Shown one piece after another: positions 7,874 through 15,882 of a stretch of 64,000 nucleotides of DNA. Each line of letters opens with the position of its first letter. Position 1 is the first letter of the stretch. Position numbers and translations under genes: made by a program. A model generated the notes under the pieces. That model was not told where the DNA came from. It made no database searches and saw only the letters and a list, made by a program, of their open reading frames with translations. Origin of the DNA: VRUE01 sp963705635 (lineage in GTDB: Bacteria > Actinomycetota > Thermoleophilia > Solirubrobacterales > 70-9). The stretch lies in the NCBI GenBank assembly GCA_963705635.1, contig CAVPKH010000003.1:558001-622000 (forward strand). The letters run 5' to 3'.

Positions 7874-10360
7874 GTGCGAGGCTCACTCTTCACCTTCGCC
7901 GCCGGCCGTCGCTCGAAGTGGATCGTCTTCGCGATCTGGTTCGTGGGGATCTTCATCGCCTCGGGCCCGGCCGATCTGCCCGGCAAGTTCGAAGACGCCG
8001 AAAGCAACGAGGCGACCTCCTACCTGCCCGGCGACGCCGAATCGACCCACGCCCTCAACGCCACCGAGTCCCTGCAGAAAGGCGAAATCGCGCCCGCCGT
8101 GATCGTCTTCCGGCGCGAGTCCGGCCTGACTGCCGCCGATCGCCAGCGGATCACCGAGGACGTCGGCAAGCTGGCCGAAACGCGCTTCCCCGGGGTCATC
8201 GCCGACGGCGCGACGGCTGCCGGCGGCGGTAAGCCGCAGGCGAAGCCGAGCTCGGGGGCCGCGCCCAAGGGCCTGCCGCCCGGCTGCGCGGGATCGACCA
8301 GCACCGTTCCCGGCCAGCCCGCCGACTACGCCCCGTTCGTCGGTCCGACCTGCTCGACCGACGGCAAGGCGGCGATCGTCACTGCTTACATCAAGGGCAA
8401 CGGCGAGGGCGAACGGATCGTCGACCCGGTCAAGGACTGGCGCGACAAGCTCTCCAGCGAAGACGGCGGCCTCGAAATCAAGATCACCGGCGGCGCCGGC
8501 TTCTCGGCCGACGCGATCGAAGTCTTCGAAGGCATCAACGGCACGCTGCTGCTGGCCGCGCTCAGCCTGGTGATCTTCCTGCTGATCGTCATCTACCGCT
8601 CGCCGATGTTCTTCCTGATCCCGCTGGTGGCGGTGATCTTCGCCGAGACGCTGTCGCGCTCGCTCGGCTACGGGCTGACCGAGCTCGGCGTCACCGTCAA
8701 CGGCCAGTCGAGCTCGATCATGTCGGTCCTCGTCCTCGGCGCCGGCACCGACTACGCGCTGCTGCTCGTCTCCCGCTACCGCGAGGAGCTGCACCACACG
8801 GTCGACAGGCACGTGGCAATGCGGACCGCGCTCGCCTCGGCGGGCCCGGCGATCTTCGCATCGGCCGCAACCGTGATCGCGGCGCTCTTCTGCCTGACCC
8901 TGGCCAAGGTCAACGGGACCGCCGGCCTGGGCCCGATCGCGGCGATGGGCATTGCCTGCGCGGCGCTCTCGATGCTGACCCTGCTGCCGGCGCTGCTGAC
9001 GATCTTCGGCCGCCGCGCCTTCTGGCCCTTCGTCCCGCACACGCCCGAGACGGCACCCGATGGCGGCCAGGTCTCCGAGCGAGCACGACGGAGGATCGTC
9101 GAGGGCGGCGTGTTCGGCGCGGCCGTCAGGGTCGTCCTCGCCAGCCTGCTCGTCCTCATCCTGCTGCCCCTGGTCCTGCTCAACTGGCTGTTTCGCATCC
9201 TCAGCGGCCGCAGGATCCCCTCGCTGATCGTCGGGCCACTGGACCGCGCGGTGTTCACGCCCTACGAGGCGCGGCGCACCCGGCTCGAGCACGCGGCCGA
9301 CGCCACCCACGGCTTCTGGGCCAGGCTCGGCAACCGGATCGCCATCTCGCCGCGCCGCATCGCTCTCGGGTCAACCGCCGTCCTGCTGATCCTCTGCGCC
9401 GGCTTCGCCTTCTTCTCCACCGACCTGACCAGCGAAGACAGCTACCGCACCGAAGTCGAATCGGTCGAAGGCCAGCACCTGCTCGACAAGAGCTTCCCAT
9501 CGGGGGCGACCGCGCTCACCGACATCGTCGTGCCGAACCGCTCCGAAGTCCCGGCCGTGCGCAGCGCGGTGGCGGCGGTGGAAGGCGTCGAGGAAGTCTC
9601 GGGGCCAGTGGCCGAGGGGAAGCCCGGGGTGCTGGTCCAGGCGACCCTGGAACCGAACCCCTACTCGACCGACGCCTTCGACCTCGTCGACCCGATCCGC
9701 AGCGCGGCTCACTCGGCCGCGCCCGACGCCCTGGTCGGCGGGCCGACCGCGGTCGAATTCGACGTCCGCGACGCGGCCGCGCGGGACTCGATCGTGATCC
9801 CGCCGTTGATCCTGCTCGTCGTCTTCCTCATCCTGATCGGCCTGCTGCGCGCCGTGGTCGCGCCGCTGATCCTGATCGGCACGGTGATCCTCAGCTTCCT
9901 GGCGGCGCTCGGCGTCGGCTATTTCGCCTTCCACGTCATCTTCGACTTCCCCGGCTCCGACCCCTCGCTGCCGCTCTTCGCCTTCGTCTTCCTGGTCGCG
10001 CTCGGGGTCGACTACAACATCTTCCTGATCGCCCGTGCCCGCGAGGAGACGATCAAACACGGCTCCAAAGAGGGCATCCTGCGCGCCCTCGCCGTGACCG
10101 GCGCCGTCATCACCAGCGCCGGCATCGTCCTCGCCGGAACCTTCTCCGTCCTCGCCGTCCTCCCCCTCACCTTCCTCACCGAGCTCGGCTTCGTCGTCGC
10201 CTTCGGCGTCCTCCTCGACACCTTCCTCGTCCGCAGCGTCCTCGTCCCCGCCCTAGCCCTGACCACCGGCGACAAATTCTGGTGGCCCTCAGCCCTCTCG
10301 AGGCCAAAGGACGACACCGCGGCTCCCGTCGGAACCGCGCAAGAGGCCACCAGCCTTTAG
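7874..10360 (+). CDS. MMPL/RND family membrane exporter
   Basis: 828 residues from GTG at 7874. The topology is the classical MmpL arrangement: one N-terminal membrane helix (about residues 14-32), a large external loop to about 210, then a cluster of membrane helices including VLGAGTDYALLLVSRYREEL. A cytoplasmic stretch and a second half of the same design follow, with VALGVDYNIFLIARAREE. The paired GxDY motifs are the family proton-relay motifs. Members export lipids or hydrophobic compounds using the proton gradient. The cargo is unknown. It may be cotranscribed with the DUF255 gene. Confidence 0.9.
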   Translation: MRGSLFTFAAGRRSKWIVFAIWFVGIFIASGPADLPGKFEDAESNEATSYLPGDAESTHALNATESLQKGEIAPAVIVFRRESGLTAADRQRITEDVGKLAETRFPGVIADGATAAGGGKPQAKPSSGAAPKGLPPGCAGSTSTVPGQPADYAPFVGPTCSTDGKAAIVTAYIKGNGEGERIVDPVKDWRDKLSSEDGGLEIKITGGAGFSADAIEVFEGINGTLLLAALSLVIFLLIVIYRSPMFFLIPLVAVIFAETLSRSLGYGLTELGVTVNGQSSSIMSVLVLGAGTDYALLLVSRYREELHHTVDRHVAMRTALASAGPAIFASAATVIAALFCLTLAKVNGTAGLGPIAAMGIACAALSMLTLLPALLTIFGRRAFWPFVPHTPETAPDGGQVSERARRRIVEGGVFGAAVRVVLASLLVLILLPLVLLNWLFRILSGRRIPSLIVGPLDRAVFTPYEARRTRLEHAADATHGFWARLGNRIAISPRRIALGSTAVLLILCAGFAFFSTDLTSEDSYRTEVESVEGQHLLDKSFPSGATALTDIVVPNRSEVPAVRSAVAAVEGVEEVSGPVAEGKPGVLVQATLEPNPYSTDAFDLVDPIRSAAHSAAPDALVGGPTAVEFDVRDAAARDSIVIPPLILLVVFLILIGLLRAVVAPLILIGTVILSFLAALGVGYFAFHVIFDFPGSDPSLPLFAFVFLVALGVDYNIFLIARAREETIKHGSKEGILRALAVTGAVITSAGIVLAGTFSVLAVLPLTFLTELGFVVAFGVLLDTFLVRSVLVPALALTTGDKFWWPSALSRPKDDTAAPVGTAQEATSL

Positions 10361-10430
10361 GCCTTCTGCAGCCGGTCCCCTAGCGCCTTCTGCAGCCGGT
10401 CCTTTAACGCCGTCTGCAACCGGTCGCGCA

Positions 10431-10551
10431 GGGTGCGCCGGGGGTCCTCGCCAGGGACGCGGCGTCCTGTTTTTCGCAGAGACCACTTAGCGAGGGCAAG
10501 CACGCGCCAGGCGAAAAACCCAGCGCCCTGGCGAGGACCCCCGGCGCACCC
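10431..10551. repeat. Large inverted repeat between convergent MMPL and glnA genes
   Basis: A perfect 26-bp inverted repeat (arms 10431-10456 and 10526-10551) encloses a second complementary pair, GTTTTTCGC at 10469-10477 and GCGAAAAAC at 10511-10519. It lies in the gap between two genes that end toward each other, so a bidirectional terminator-like role is plausible. Just upstream (about 10363-10425) is a short imperfect tandem repeat of CTTCTGCAGCCGGTC-type units. Confidence 0.75.
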
Positions 10552-10563
10552 CTCCCGCGCCCG

Positions 10564-11916
10564 CTACAGAACCGGCAGAAACTGCTCGATCTCGTAAGGA
10601 GTGACCTGCACCCGGTAGTCGTCCCACTCCTGCCGCTTGATCTCGACGAAGCGCCGGAACGTGTGCTCCCCGAGCGTCCGCAGCACCAGCTCGGAATCGG
10701 CGGCGACCTCGATCGCCTCGCCGAGCGTCGCCGGCAGCTGCTCGATCCCCTGATGCGAGAGCTCCTCGGGTGAGAGGTGGTAGAGGTTCTGCTCCATCGG
10801 CTCGGGCAGCTCGTAGCCCTTCTCGATCCCTTCCAGGCCGGCCTGCAGCATGCCGGCGAAGCAGAGGTAGGGATTGCAAGCGGGGTCGGGGCAGCGCAGC
10901 TCGACCCGGGTCGCGCTCTCCTTGCCGGGGTGATAGAGCGGCACCCGGATCAGCGCCGAGCGGTTGCGGCGCGACCAGGCGAGGTAGACCGGCGCCTCGT
11001 AGCCGGGGACGAGCCGCTTGTAGGAGTTGACCCACTGGGCGAAGAGCGGTGAGATCTCGCGCGCGTGCTTGAGCTGGCCGGCGATGAAGGCCTTCGCCGT
11101 CGGCGAGAGGAAGTACTGGTCGTCGGCGTCGAAGAAGGCGTTCACCCCGTCTTTTTCAAGTGACTGGTGGACGTGCATCCCGGAGCCGTTCTCGCCGAAG
11201 AGCGGCTTCGGCATGAAGGTCGCGTGCCAGCCGTACTTCATCGCGTACTCCTTGACCACGATGCGGTAGGTCATGCAGTCGTCGGCCATCGCCAGCGCGT
11301 TCTTGTAGCGCATGTCGACCTCGTGCTGGGAGGGGCCGACCTCGTGGTGGGTGTACTCGACGTGGATGCCCATCTTCTCCAGCGCCAGGACGGTGTCGCG
11401 GCGCACGTCGGAACCGGCGTCGAGCGTGGTCAGGTCGAAGTAGCCGCCCTCGTCGAGCACTTCCGGCACGCCGCCCTCGGGCTTGGCCGAGCGGAAGTAG
11501 AAGAACTCGAGCTCGGGGCCGATGTTGAAGGCGTCGAAGCCCATCTCCGCGGCTCGTTTGAGGGCGCGCTTCATGATCCAGCGCGGGTCGCCCTCGTAGG
11601 CATCGCCGCCCGGCACCTGGATGTCGCAGAACATCCGCGCCACGGCGTTCTCGCCCTCGGGCCGCCAGGGGATCAGGGCGAAGGTCGAGGGGTCGGGCAT
11701 CGCGATCATGTCCGACTCCTCGATCGGGTTGAAGCCGGTGATCGAGGAACCGTCGAAGCCCATGCCGCCGTCGAAGGCGTCATCGAGCTCGGCGGCGTTG
11801 ATCGAGAAGCTCTTCAGCTGCCCGAGCACGTCGGTGAACCAGAGGCGGACGAAACGGACGTCGTTTTCCTTGACGATCTGGGCGACGTCAGCGGCACTCT
11901 TGGGTTGATCTGCCAT
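10564..11916 (-). CDS. glnA: Type I glutamine synthetase (short GSI-alpha-like form)
   Basis: 450 residues from ATG at 11916. Hallmarks are GFDGSSITGF, the NIGPELEFF metal-ligand segment, HHEVGPSQHEVDMRY, the ATP-binding MPKPLFGENGSGMHVHQSL and the substrate-loop region NRSALIRVP. The enzyme makes glutamine from glutamate, ammonia and ATP in the cytosol. It is shorter than the 470-residue adenylylated GSI-beta enzymes and I do not see the adenylylation-site tyrosine motif near the C-terminus, so feedback control rather than GlnE control is expected. Actinobacteria often encode several GS copies, so whether this is the main one is not certain. Confidence 0.93.
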   Translation of the reverse strand: MADQPKSAADVAQIVKENDVRFVRLWFTDVLGQLKSFSINAAELDDAFDGGMGFDGSSITGFNPIEESDMIAMPDPSTFALIPWRPEGENAVARMFCDIQVPGGDAYEGDPRWIMKRALKRAAEMGFDAFNIGPELEFFYFRSAKPEGGVPEVLDEGGYFDLTTLDAGSDVRRDTVLALEKMGIHVEYTHHEVGPSQHEVDMRYKNALAMADDCMTYRIVVKEYAMKYGWHATFMPKPLFGENGSGMHVHQSLEKDGVNAFFDADDQYFLSPTAKAFIAGQLKHAREISPLFAQWVNSYKRLVPGYEAPVYLAWSRRNRSALIRVPLYHPGKESATRVELRCPDPACNPYLCFAGMLQAGLEGIEKGYELPEPMEQNLYHLSPEELSHQGIEQLPATLGEAIEVAADSELVLRTLGEHTFRRFVEIKRQEWDDYRVQVTPYEIEQFLPVL

Positions 11917-12099
11917 TCCTGCCTCCTGGGGCTCGCGCTTGTCCGCTTGGAGGCCGCAACGATAGGCGAAGTGAACCGACCGGGTAGAGATCGTCGTATC
12001 CGGGTAAAAGGCAAATGCTCAGGGGCGGGGCGCAAACCAGCCCGGGCAGACGGCGGAGCTTCTCGGGGCGGCTTGCACGAGATCGGGAAAGACGGTATA

Positions 12100-12116
12100 A
12101 CTTACCAGACGTAAGT
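12100..12116. promoter_or_regulatory. Palindromic operator candidate upstream of the AhpD-like gene
   Basis: ACTTAC-N5-GTAAGT is a perfect 6-bp inverted repeat at 12100-12116, about 84 bases before the GTG at 12200. It sits in a locally A/T-rich stretch (to about 12160) that stands out from the GC-rich surroundings and contains several TAAAG units. Size and symmetry suit a TetR-type or similar dimeric repressor. The regulator is not identified. Confidence 0.4.
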
Positions 12117-12199
12117 AAACGGCTGAAAGTAAAGTAAAGGCCATATAAAGGCTCTGTAAAGCGAAATTTGCCCAAATCGGAGCCGGAGGCGGATGCGAC

Positions 12200-12766
12200 G
12201 TGACAGTAAAAACAGACGTGAGCAGGTTCCAGATCCACGACGAGTTGACGGCTCCCGACGAGAGCGCCCCCCTGATCAAAACGATCCAGGCAACGGGTGG
12301 CGCAGTGACCAAGTTCGTCGGCGTGCTCGCCGGCGCGCCTGCCGTATTGCGCGCCTACACCCGGATGCGCTCCGAGCTGCGCAGTGGCGTCCTGCCGCGT
12401 GCGACGCGCGAGCGGATCGCCCTGGCGGTGGCCGAGTACCGCGAGGACAGCTACAGCATCGCCCAGCACGCGAAGTCGGCGCGCGGCGCCGGCCTTGGCC
12501 TCGATGAGGTCTCCCGAGCCCGCAGCTTCAGCTCGGCCGACCCCAAGGAGGCGGCGTTGCTCGAGTACCTGCACGGAGCGCTCGAGGCCAACAGCCACCC
12601 GCCCCTTCACCTGCACGAGGAGGCGCGGGAGATCGGCTGGAGCGATGAGGAGCTGCTGGAGGCAGTCGCCCACCTGGTGCTGAACGAGTTCCAGAGCCTG
12701 ATCGCCGGTGCTGCCGAGCTGCCAAAAGATCAGTCGGGCCCGCGGGTCCTTCCCTCAGTCGCCTAA
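12200..12766 (+). CDS. Carboxymuconolactone decarboxylase/AhpD-like protein lacking the redox cysteines
   Basis: 188 residues from GTG at 12200. It has the AhpD-like helical fold signature: LPRATRERIALAVAEY, then a segment aligning with the CxxC-x3-H active site, then a C-terminal LLEAVAHLVLNEFQS. At the active site it reads D83-S-Y-S86-I-A-Q-H90, so both cysteines of the usual CxxC are replaced while the histidine remains. The whole protein contains no cysteine. A peroxidase-reductant role as in AhpD is therefore excluded. Decarboxylase-type or non-enzymatic roles are possible. A palindromic operator candidate lies upstream. Confidence 0.7.
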   Translation: MTVKTDVSRFQIHDELTAPDESAPLIKTIQATGGAVTKFVGVLAGAPAVLRAYTRMRSELRSGVLPRATRERIALAVAEYREDSYSIAQHAKSARGAGLGLDEVSRARSFSSADPKEAALLEYLHGALEANSHPPLHLHEEAREIGWSDEELLEAVAHLVLNEFQSLIAGAAELPKDQSGPRVLPSVA

Positions 12767-12786
12767 AGCGACAAGCGGGGCTTGCG

Positions 12787-12855
12787 GGTCCGGGCGCCCC
12801 TCCCAAAACGCGCGGCAGAGCCGCGCTTGAGTGTTTTGGGAGGGGCGCCCGGACC
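12787..12855. repeat. Cruciform-type inverted repeat with GCGCTTGAGT apex (copy 1)
   Basis: Perfect 23-bp arms, 12787-12809 and 12833-12855, surround a 23-base apex. The apex holds its own small hairpin (GCGCGG-CAGAG-CCGCGC) followed by TTGAGT. It lies between the convergent AhpD-like gene and the secreted-protein gene. The same apex with unrelated arm sequences occurs at 58995-59059, which marks it as a repeat family rather than a chance palindrome. Confidence 0.75.
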
Positions 12856-12880
12856 TCTCTCATCACCTAAAGCAGTCATA

Positions 12881-12992
12881 CGACCCTGCCGCGCATGGCG
12901 CAAGCAGACCAAGGACACAGGGAGCGTGGCGTGCGGAAGCACGCGAGCGAGCGAGCGAGGACGCCGGGATGCGCCGTGCCAGGCGCGGCGGG
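12881..12992. repeat. Dispersed intergenic repeat, copy A
   Basis: The stretch from about 12911 to 12966 matches 15808-15857 over most of its length. Shared blocks are AAGGACRCAGGG, an inner hairpin of GCGTGC/GCACGC type and CGAGGACGCCG. The outer parts (CTGCCGCGC... and ...GCGCGGCGGG) are imperfectly complementary. Both copies lie in gaps between convergent genes. Confidence 0.55.
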
Positions 12993-13730
12993 TCAGTCCT
13001 CTACGACGGTGACTGTGTAGAGCAGGCGGGCGGTGGAGTAGCGGCAGCCGTAGACCGCGCGGGAGCCGACTTTGAGCTGTGGTTCTCCCTGGCGGACGTC
13101 GGTCGAGTTGGTGCATTTGCCGGGTTCGCGGCTGGCCCGCCAGGCGCTGCTGGCCGGCTGGCCCTGGGCAAAAGCCGGGGCCCAGGTCGGCACCGTGATG
13201 CCGACGATGTCGCCCTTTTCCACCGGCAGCGCGGCGCCGAATTTGACCGTCTGCCCCAGATAGGGGCTGAGCACCTTGATCGAGCCCTGGGCGCGCAGGT
13301 TGTAGGTCGGCGGGTTCGTCCCGGGCACGCGGCGCAGGATCGCCAGGCGGGCCTCAGGCGGGGTGCCGAAGAAGCCGTTGAAGAAGGAGCGCTGGCTGCT
13401 GGTCGGCTGCGAGAGGGTCAGCGTCCAGGATTCGATCTTGCCGCTCTTGCGCACGCTGAAGGGCAGTTGCCCCTGGGCGGTGCTGACCTGAAAGCCGGTG
13501 ACGCTGCCGATTGCCTGGCAGGGCGACTCCGGGCAGGAAGGGTCCGGGGTGCTCGCCGTGCTGCCCAGGACCACCGTCGTTTTGGGCGTTTTGGAAGCTG
13601 TCGCCGCCCCGGCGCTCGCGACCACCGCGACGAGGAGCCCAAGGCAGCCCGCAAGCGCGACAACCAGCGCCAGCCGACCGCGCACTCCGGCCATCCCAGC
13701 GTTGACAGCTCCGTGCGAAGACCTCGACAT
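12993..13730 (-). CDS. Secreted protein of unknown function
   Basis: 245 residues from ATG at 13730, chosen because a GAGAGGAG ribosome site lies 7 bases upstream. An ATG two codons earlier is too close to it. Residues 17-43 form a signal peptide (RLALVVALAGCLGLLVAVVASAGAATA). The mature part is beta-rich, with cysteine pairs (CPESPC; GKCTNS; YGCRY) and motifs such as LPVEKGDIVGITVPTWAP that suggest a beta-sandwich, adhesin-like or binding domain. I recognise no named family. A GC-rich repeat lies immediately downstream. Confidence 0.65.
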   Translation of the reverse strand: MSRSSHGAVNAGMAGVRGRLALVVALAGCLGLLVAVVASAGAATASKTPKTTVVLGSTASTPDPSCPESPCQAIGSVTGFQVSTAQGQLPFSVRKSGKIESWTLTLSQPTSSQRSFFNGFFGTPPEARLAILRRVPGTNPPTYNLRAQGSIKVLSPYLGQTVKFGAALPVEKGDIVGITVPTWAPAFAQGQPASSAWRASREPGKCTNSTDVRQGEPQLKVGSRAVYGCRYSTARLLYTVTVVED

Positions 13731-13800
13731 GCCCATGCTCCTCTCGTTGAAAACCTGCCCTTGCGGGCAGATTAGCCATCGGAGCGGCCGGTCCTGCTTG

Positions 13801-14316
13801 TCAGCGGCTGCGGGCGAACTGGACGGCGACCGCGTAGCGCAGCTGCCCGGCGCCGTTGAAGCCGAGGGCGCGGCGGGCGCCGTTGGTGAGGTCAAAGTCG
13901 TTGCCGGGCGTATAGGGGCCCCGGTCGATCACCTGGGTGATCAGGTAGTGGCCGTGGTAGGCGAGCTTGATCGTGGTGCCACAGGGAAGCGTGCGGTGGG
14001 CGACGCCGACGGTGTCCGCCAGCAGGGTCTGGCCGCAGGCGGTGTGGTTGCCGTAGAGGCCCGGCCCGTACCAGGTGGCGCCGGCGGCGCGCATCGGGCT
14101 GCTGAAGACGACGCCCTGGCCGCCGGGGACAGTTCCGTCGGAGGTGGCGACTCCGGCGCCGCCGGTGCCCGCCTGGGCGGGGAGGGCTCCGAGCGCCAGG
14201 GAGGACAGCGCGGCGGCCAGACCGGCCCAGCGCAGGCGTCGCGAGAGGCGCTCGCCGATCGCGCGCCCGCAGCCTGAATGATCTTTCCGCCCGTAGCGGT
14301 TTCTGCCTGCCGTCAT
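13801..14316 (-). CDS. RlpA-like double-psi beta-barrel cell-wall protein
   Basis: 171 residues from ATG at 14316. A basic N-terminus leads into a signal peptide (about residues 25-49, ending LPAQA). The C-terminal half is an RlpA/3D-type double-psi beta-barrel: ATWYGPGLYGNHTACGQ, HRTLPCGTTIKL and VIDRGPYTPGNDFDLTNGARRALGF, with the catalytic-type Asp in the DRGP motif. Such proteins bind or cleave peptidoglycan outside the cell. The gene is preceded by a c-di-AMP riboswitch, so its expression is probably tied to osmotic and cell-wall state. Confidence 0.85.
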   Translation of the reverse strand: MTAGRNRYGRKDHSGCGRAIGERLSRRLRWAGLAAALSSLALGALPAQAGTGGAGVATSDGTVPGGQGVVFSSPMRAAGATWYGPGLYGNHTACGQTLLADTVGVAHRTLPCGTTIKLAYHGHYLITQVIDRGPYTPGNDFDLTNGARRALGFNGAGQLRYAVAVQFARSR

Positions 14317-14324
14317 TGCTCTTT

Positions 14325-14470
14325 TACGACGCTTACGGGGTTAGCTGACGGGCTCGCGCTGAAAGAGCTGCGCTACGCGGCAGATGCCGGCGATTCGCCC
14401 CAACAATTGGGTCCCCCGCTCTTCGCGATATGTAGGCGAAGATTCAGCGGAAGTTGGCGGCAGATTAGCA
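14325..14470 (-). ncRNA. c-di-AMP riboswitch (ydaO/yuaA type) in the RlpA-like gene leader
   Basis: Read on the minus strand, the leader carries the conserved ydaO/yuaA blocks in order: CCGCTGAATC, GAGCGGGGGACCCA, TTGGGGCGAATCG, and near the 3' end GCCCGTCAGCTAACCCCGTAAGCG. The last block is highly characteristic of the class that binds cyclic di-AMP. The RlpA-like start codon follows within about ten bases of the structure. In known examples ligand binding turns expression off, and actinobacterial members are often upstream of cell-wall hydrolase genes. End positions are approximate. Confidence 0.88.
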
Positions 14471-14499
14471 AACGCTAAGACAGAAAAATTGCAGAATGG

Positions 14500-14525
14500 G
14501 AAAGGCCCCCATTTGGGGGCCTTTC
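14500..14525 (-). terminator. Intrinsic-type terminator of rnpB
   Basis: The 12-bp stem GAAAGGCCCCCA/TGGGGGCCTTTC with a minimal loop lies just past the 3' end of RNase P RNA. On the minus strand a T-run (ATTTTTC) follows about ten bases later. It separates rnpB from the riboswitch leader downstream. Confidence 0.75.
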
Positions 14526-14527
14526 CG

Positions 14528-14902
14528 TTAGCGGGCCTGTAAGCCGGATCCTGTCTTGAGCGGCCATCTGTCTCACCGGGACCGAAGTCCCGGGGGGCCA
14601 CCGAGGCGGCCCTGCGGCCTACCTGGACCTCGCCGGGCAGGGTCGACGGTCCTGCTTGGCCTTGCACCTGGCGGGGTTTGCCTGGCCGCCGCGTCACCGC
14701 GGCGCCGGTGCGCTCTTACCGCACCATTTCACCTTTGCCTGTACGCGACTCACGTGTGGCCGCGCCATCGGCTGTGTATTTCTGTGGCACTGTCCCGCGG
14801 GTTTCCCCGGGTGGGCGTTACCCACCGCCATGCCCTCTGGTGTCCGGACTTTCCTCGAGGGGGTTTTCTCTCCCCCCCGCGGTCGCTCAGCCCGCCCCCC
14901 GA
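14528..14902 (-). ncRNA. rnpB: RNase P RNA (bacterial type A)
   Basis: The minus strand carries the universal RNase P blocks in order: CGAGGAAAGTCCGGAC (about 14858-14843), GGGTAACGCCCACCCGGGGAAACCC, ACAGTGCCACAGAAATACACAGCCG, the GGTGAAATGGTGCGGTAAGAGCGCACCG region and GACAGATGGCCGCTC. It ends with CAGGATCCGGCTTACAGGCCCGC, which pairs with the 5' GCGGGCT to close P1. This is the catalytic RNA for tRNA 5' maturation. Ends are assigned from P1 pairing and may be off by several bases. Confidence 0.93.
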
Positions 14903-14956
14903 TGGTATCGCGAGCCGTCGCGCTTGAGACAAATGCATCGAATATCCTGCGCGGCG

Positions 14957-15784
14957 ATGCCGGTCGCCGTCGTTACCGGAGCAGGTGGTGGCCTCGGCCG
15001 CGCGATTGCGCTCGAGCTGGGGGGCAGGGGCTTCCTGGTGCACGCGACCGACCTCGACCCCGACGCTGCCGCGCGCACCGCGGCGGAGATCGGCGCCGGG
15101 GCTCGCTCAGCCAGCCTCGACGTGCGCGACGGCGAGGCCTGCCGGGCGCTTGCGGCCGAAGCGGCGACGCGCGGAGGCTCGCTCGACGTCTGGGTCAACA
15201 ACGCCGGCGTGCTGGTCACAGGCCCGTCGTGGGCCCAGGACGAGGCGACCCGGCGGACGATGCTCGAGGTCAACGCGCTGGGGACGATGAACGGCACCGT
15301 CGCCGCACTGGACTCGATGATCGCCGCCGGCCGCGGCCACGTGATCAACGTGATCTCGCTGGCCGGCATCGTCGCCGCGCCGGGGGAGGTCAACTACTCG
15401 GCGAGCAAGCACGCCGCGATGGCCTTCACCCTCGGCACGCTCTTCGACCTGCGGCGCTCGGGGATCAATGGCGTCGAGCTCTCCGCCGTCTGCCCCGACG
15501 GCATCTGGACGCCGATGCTCGAAGACAAGCTCGACGATCCCGAGGCGGCCGGCTCCTTCTCCGGCCATCTACTCACGCCCGACCGGGTGGCGACAGCGAT
15601 CGGCAAGCTCACCGAACGCCCCCGCCCCGTCCTCATCCTGCCCCGCTGGCGCGGCCCGATGCTGCGCCTCTTCGACCTCTCCCCCAGGCTGGCCCTGCGC
15701 CTGCTGCCCTGGGTGATGCGCGACGCCAGGCGCAAGCAGCGGCGTTACAAGAAGCTGATCGAAGCCGGCAAGTGGCCTAAATGA
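14957..15784 (+). CDS. SDR family oxidoreductase
   Basis: 275 residues from ATG at 14957; an alternative ATG lies at 14933. The frame is open further upstream only because it crosses rnpB. A classical short-chain dehydrogenase: TGAGGGLG cofactor motif near residues 7-14, the acidic HATDLD end of beta-2 (suggesting NAD preference), NNAG, the catalytic serine in NVISLAG and the YSASK active-site pair. A C-terminal extension rich in Arg and Leu (RLFDLSPRLALRLLPWVMRDARRKQ) may contact membranes. The substrate is unknown. Confidence 0.85.
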   Translation: MPVAVVTGAGGGLGRAIALELGGRGFLVHATDLDPDAAARTAAEIGAGARSASLDVRDGEACRALAAEAATRGGSLDVWVNNAGVLVTGPSWAQDEATRRTMLEVNALGTMNGTVAALDSMIAAGRGHVINVISLAGIVAAPGEVNYSASKHAAMAFTLGTLFDLRRSGINGVELSAVCPDGIWTPMLEDKLDDPEAAGSFSGHLLTPDRVATAIGKLTERPRPVLILPRWRGPMLRLFDLSPRLALRLLPWVMRDARRKQRRYKKLIEAGKWPK

Positions 15785-15785
15785 A

Positions 15786-15878
15786 GTGGGCCCAGACGTT
15801 GCCAGGCAAGGACGCAGGGGCGAAGCGTGCTCTGCACGTGAATGACCGAGGACGCCGCATGGCGGCGTCTGGGCTCAC
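15786..15878. repeat. Dispersed intergenic repeat, copy B, with inverted ends
   Basis: The ends GTGGGCCCAGACG (15786-15798) and CGTCTGGGCTCAC (15866-15878) form a 13-bp inverted repeat with one mismatch. The interior (15808-15857) matches copy A at 12911-12966, including the inner CGTGC/GCACG hairpin and CGAGGACGCCG. It fills the gap between the convergent SDR and lexA genes. Confidence 0.65.
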
Positions 15879-15882
15879 CTGA

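Noticed and set aside
14278..14900. Plus-strand reading frames across the riboswitch and rnpB
   Set aside because: The region is fully explained by structured RNAs on the minus strand.
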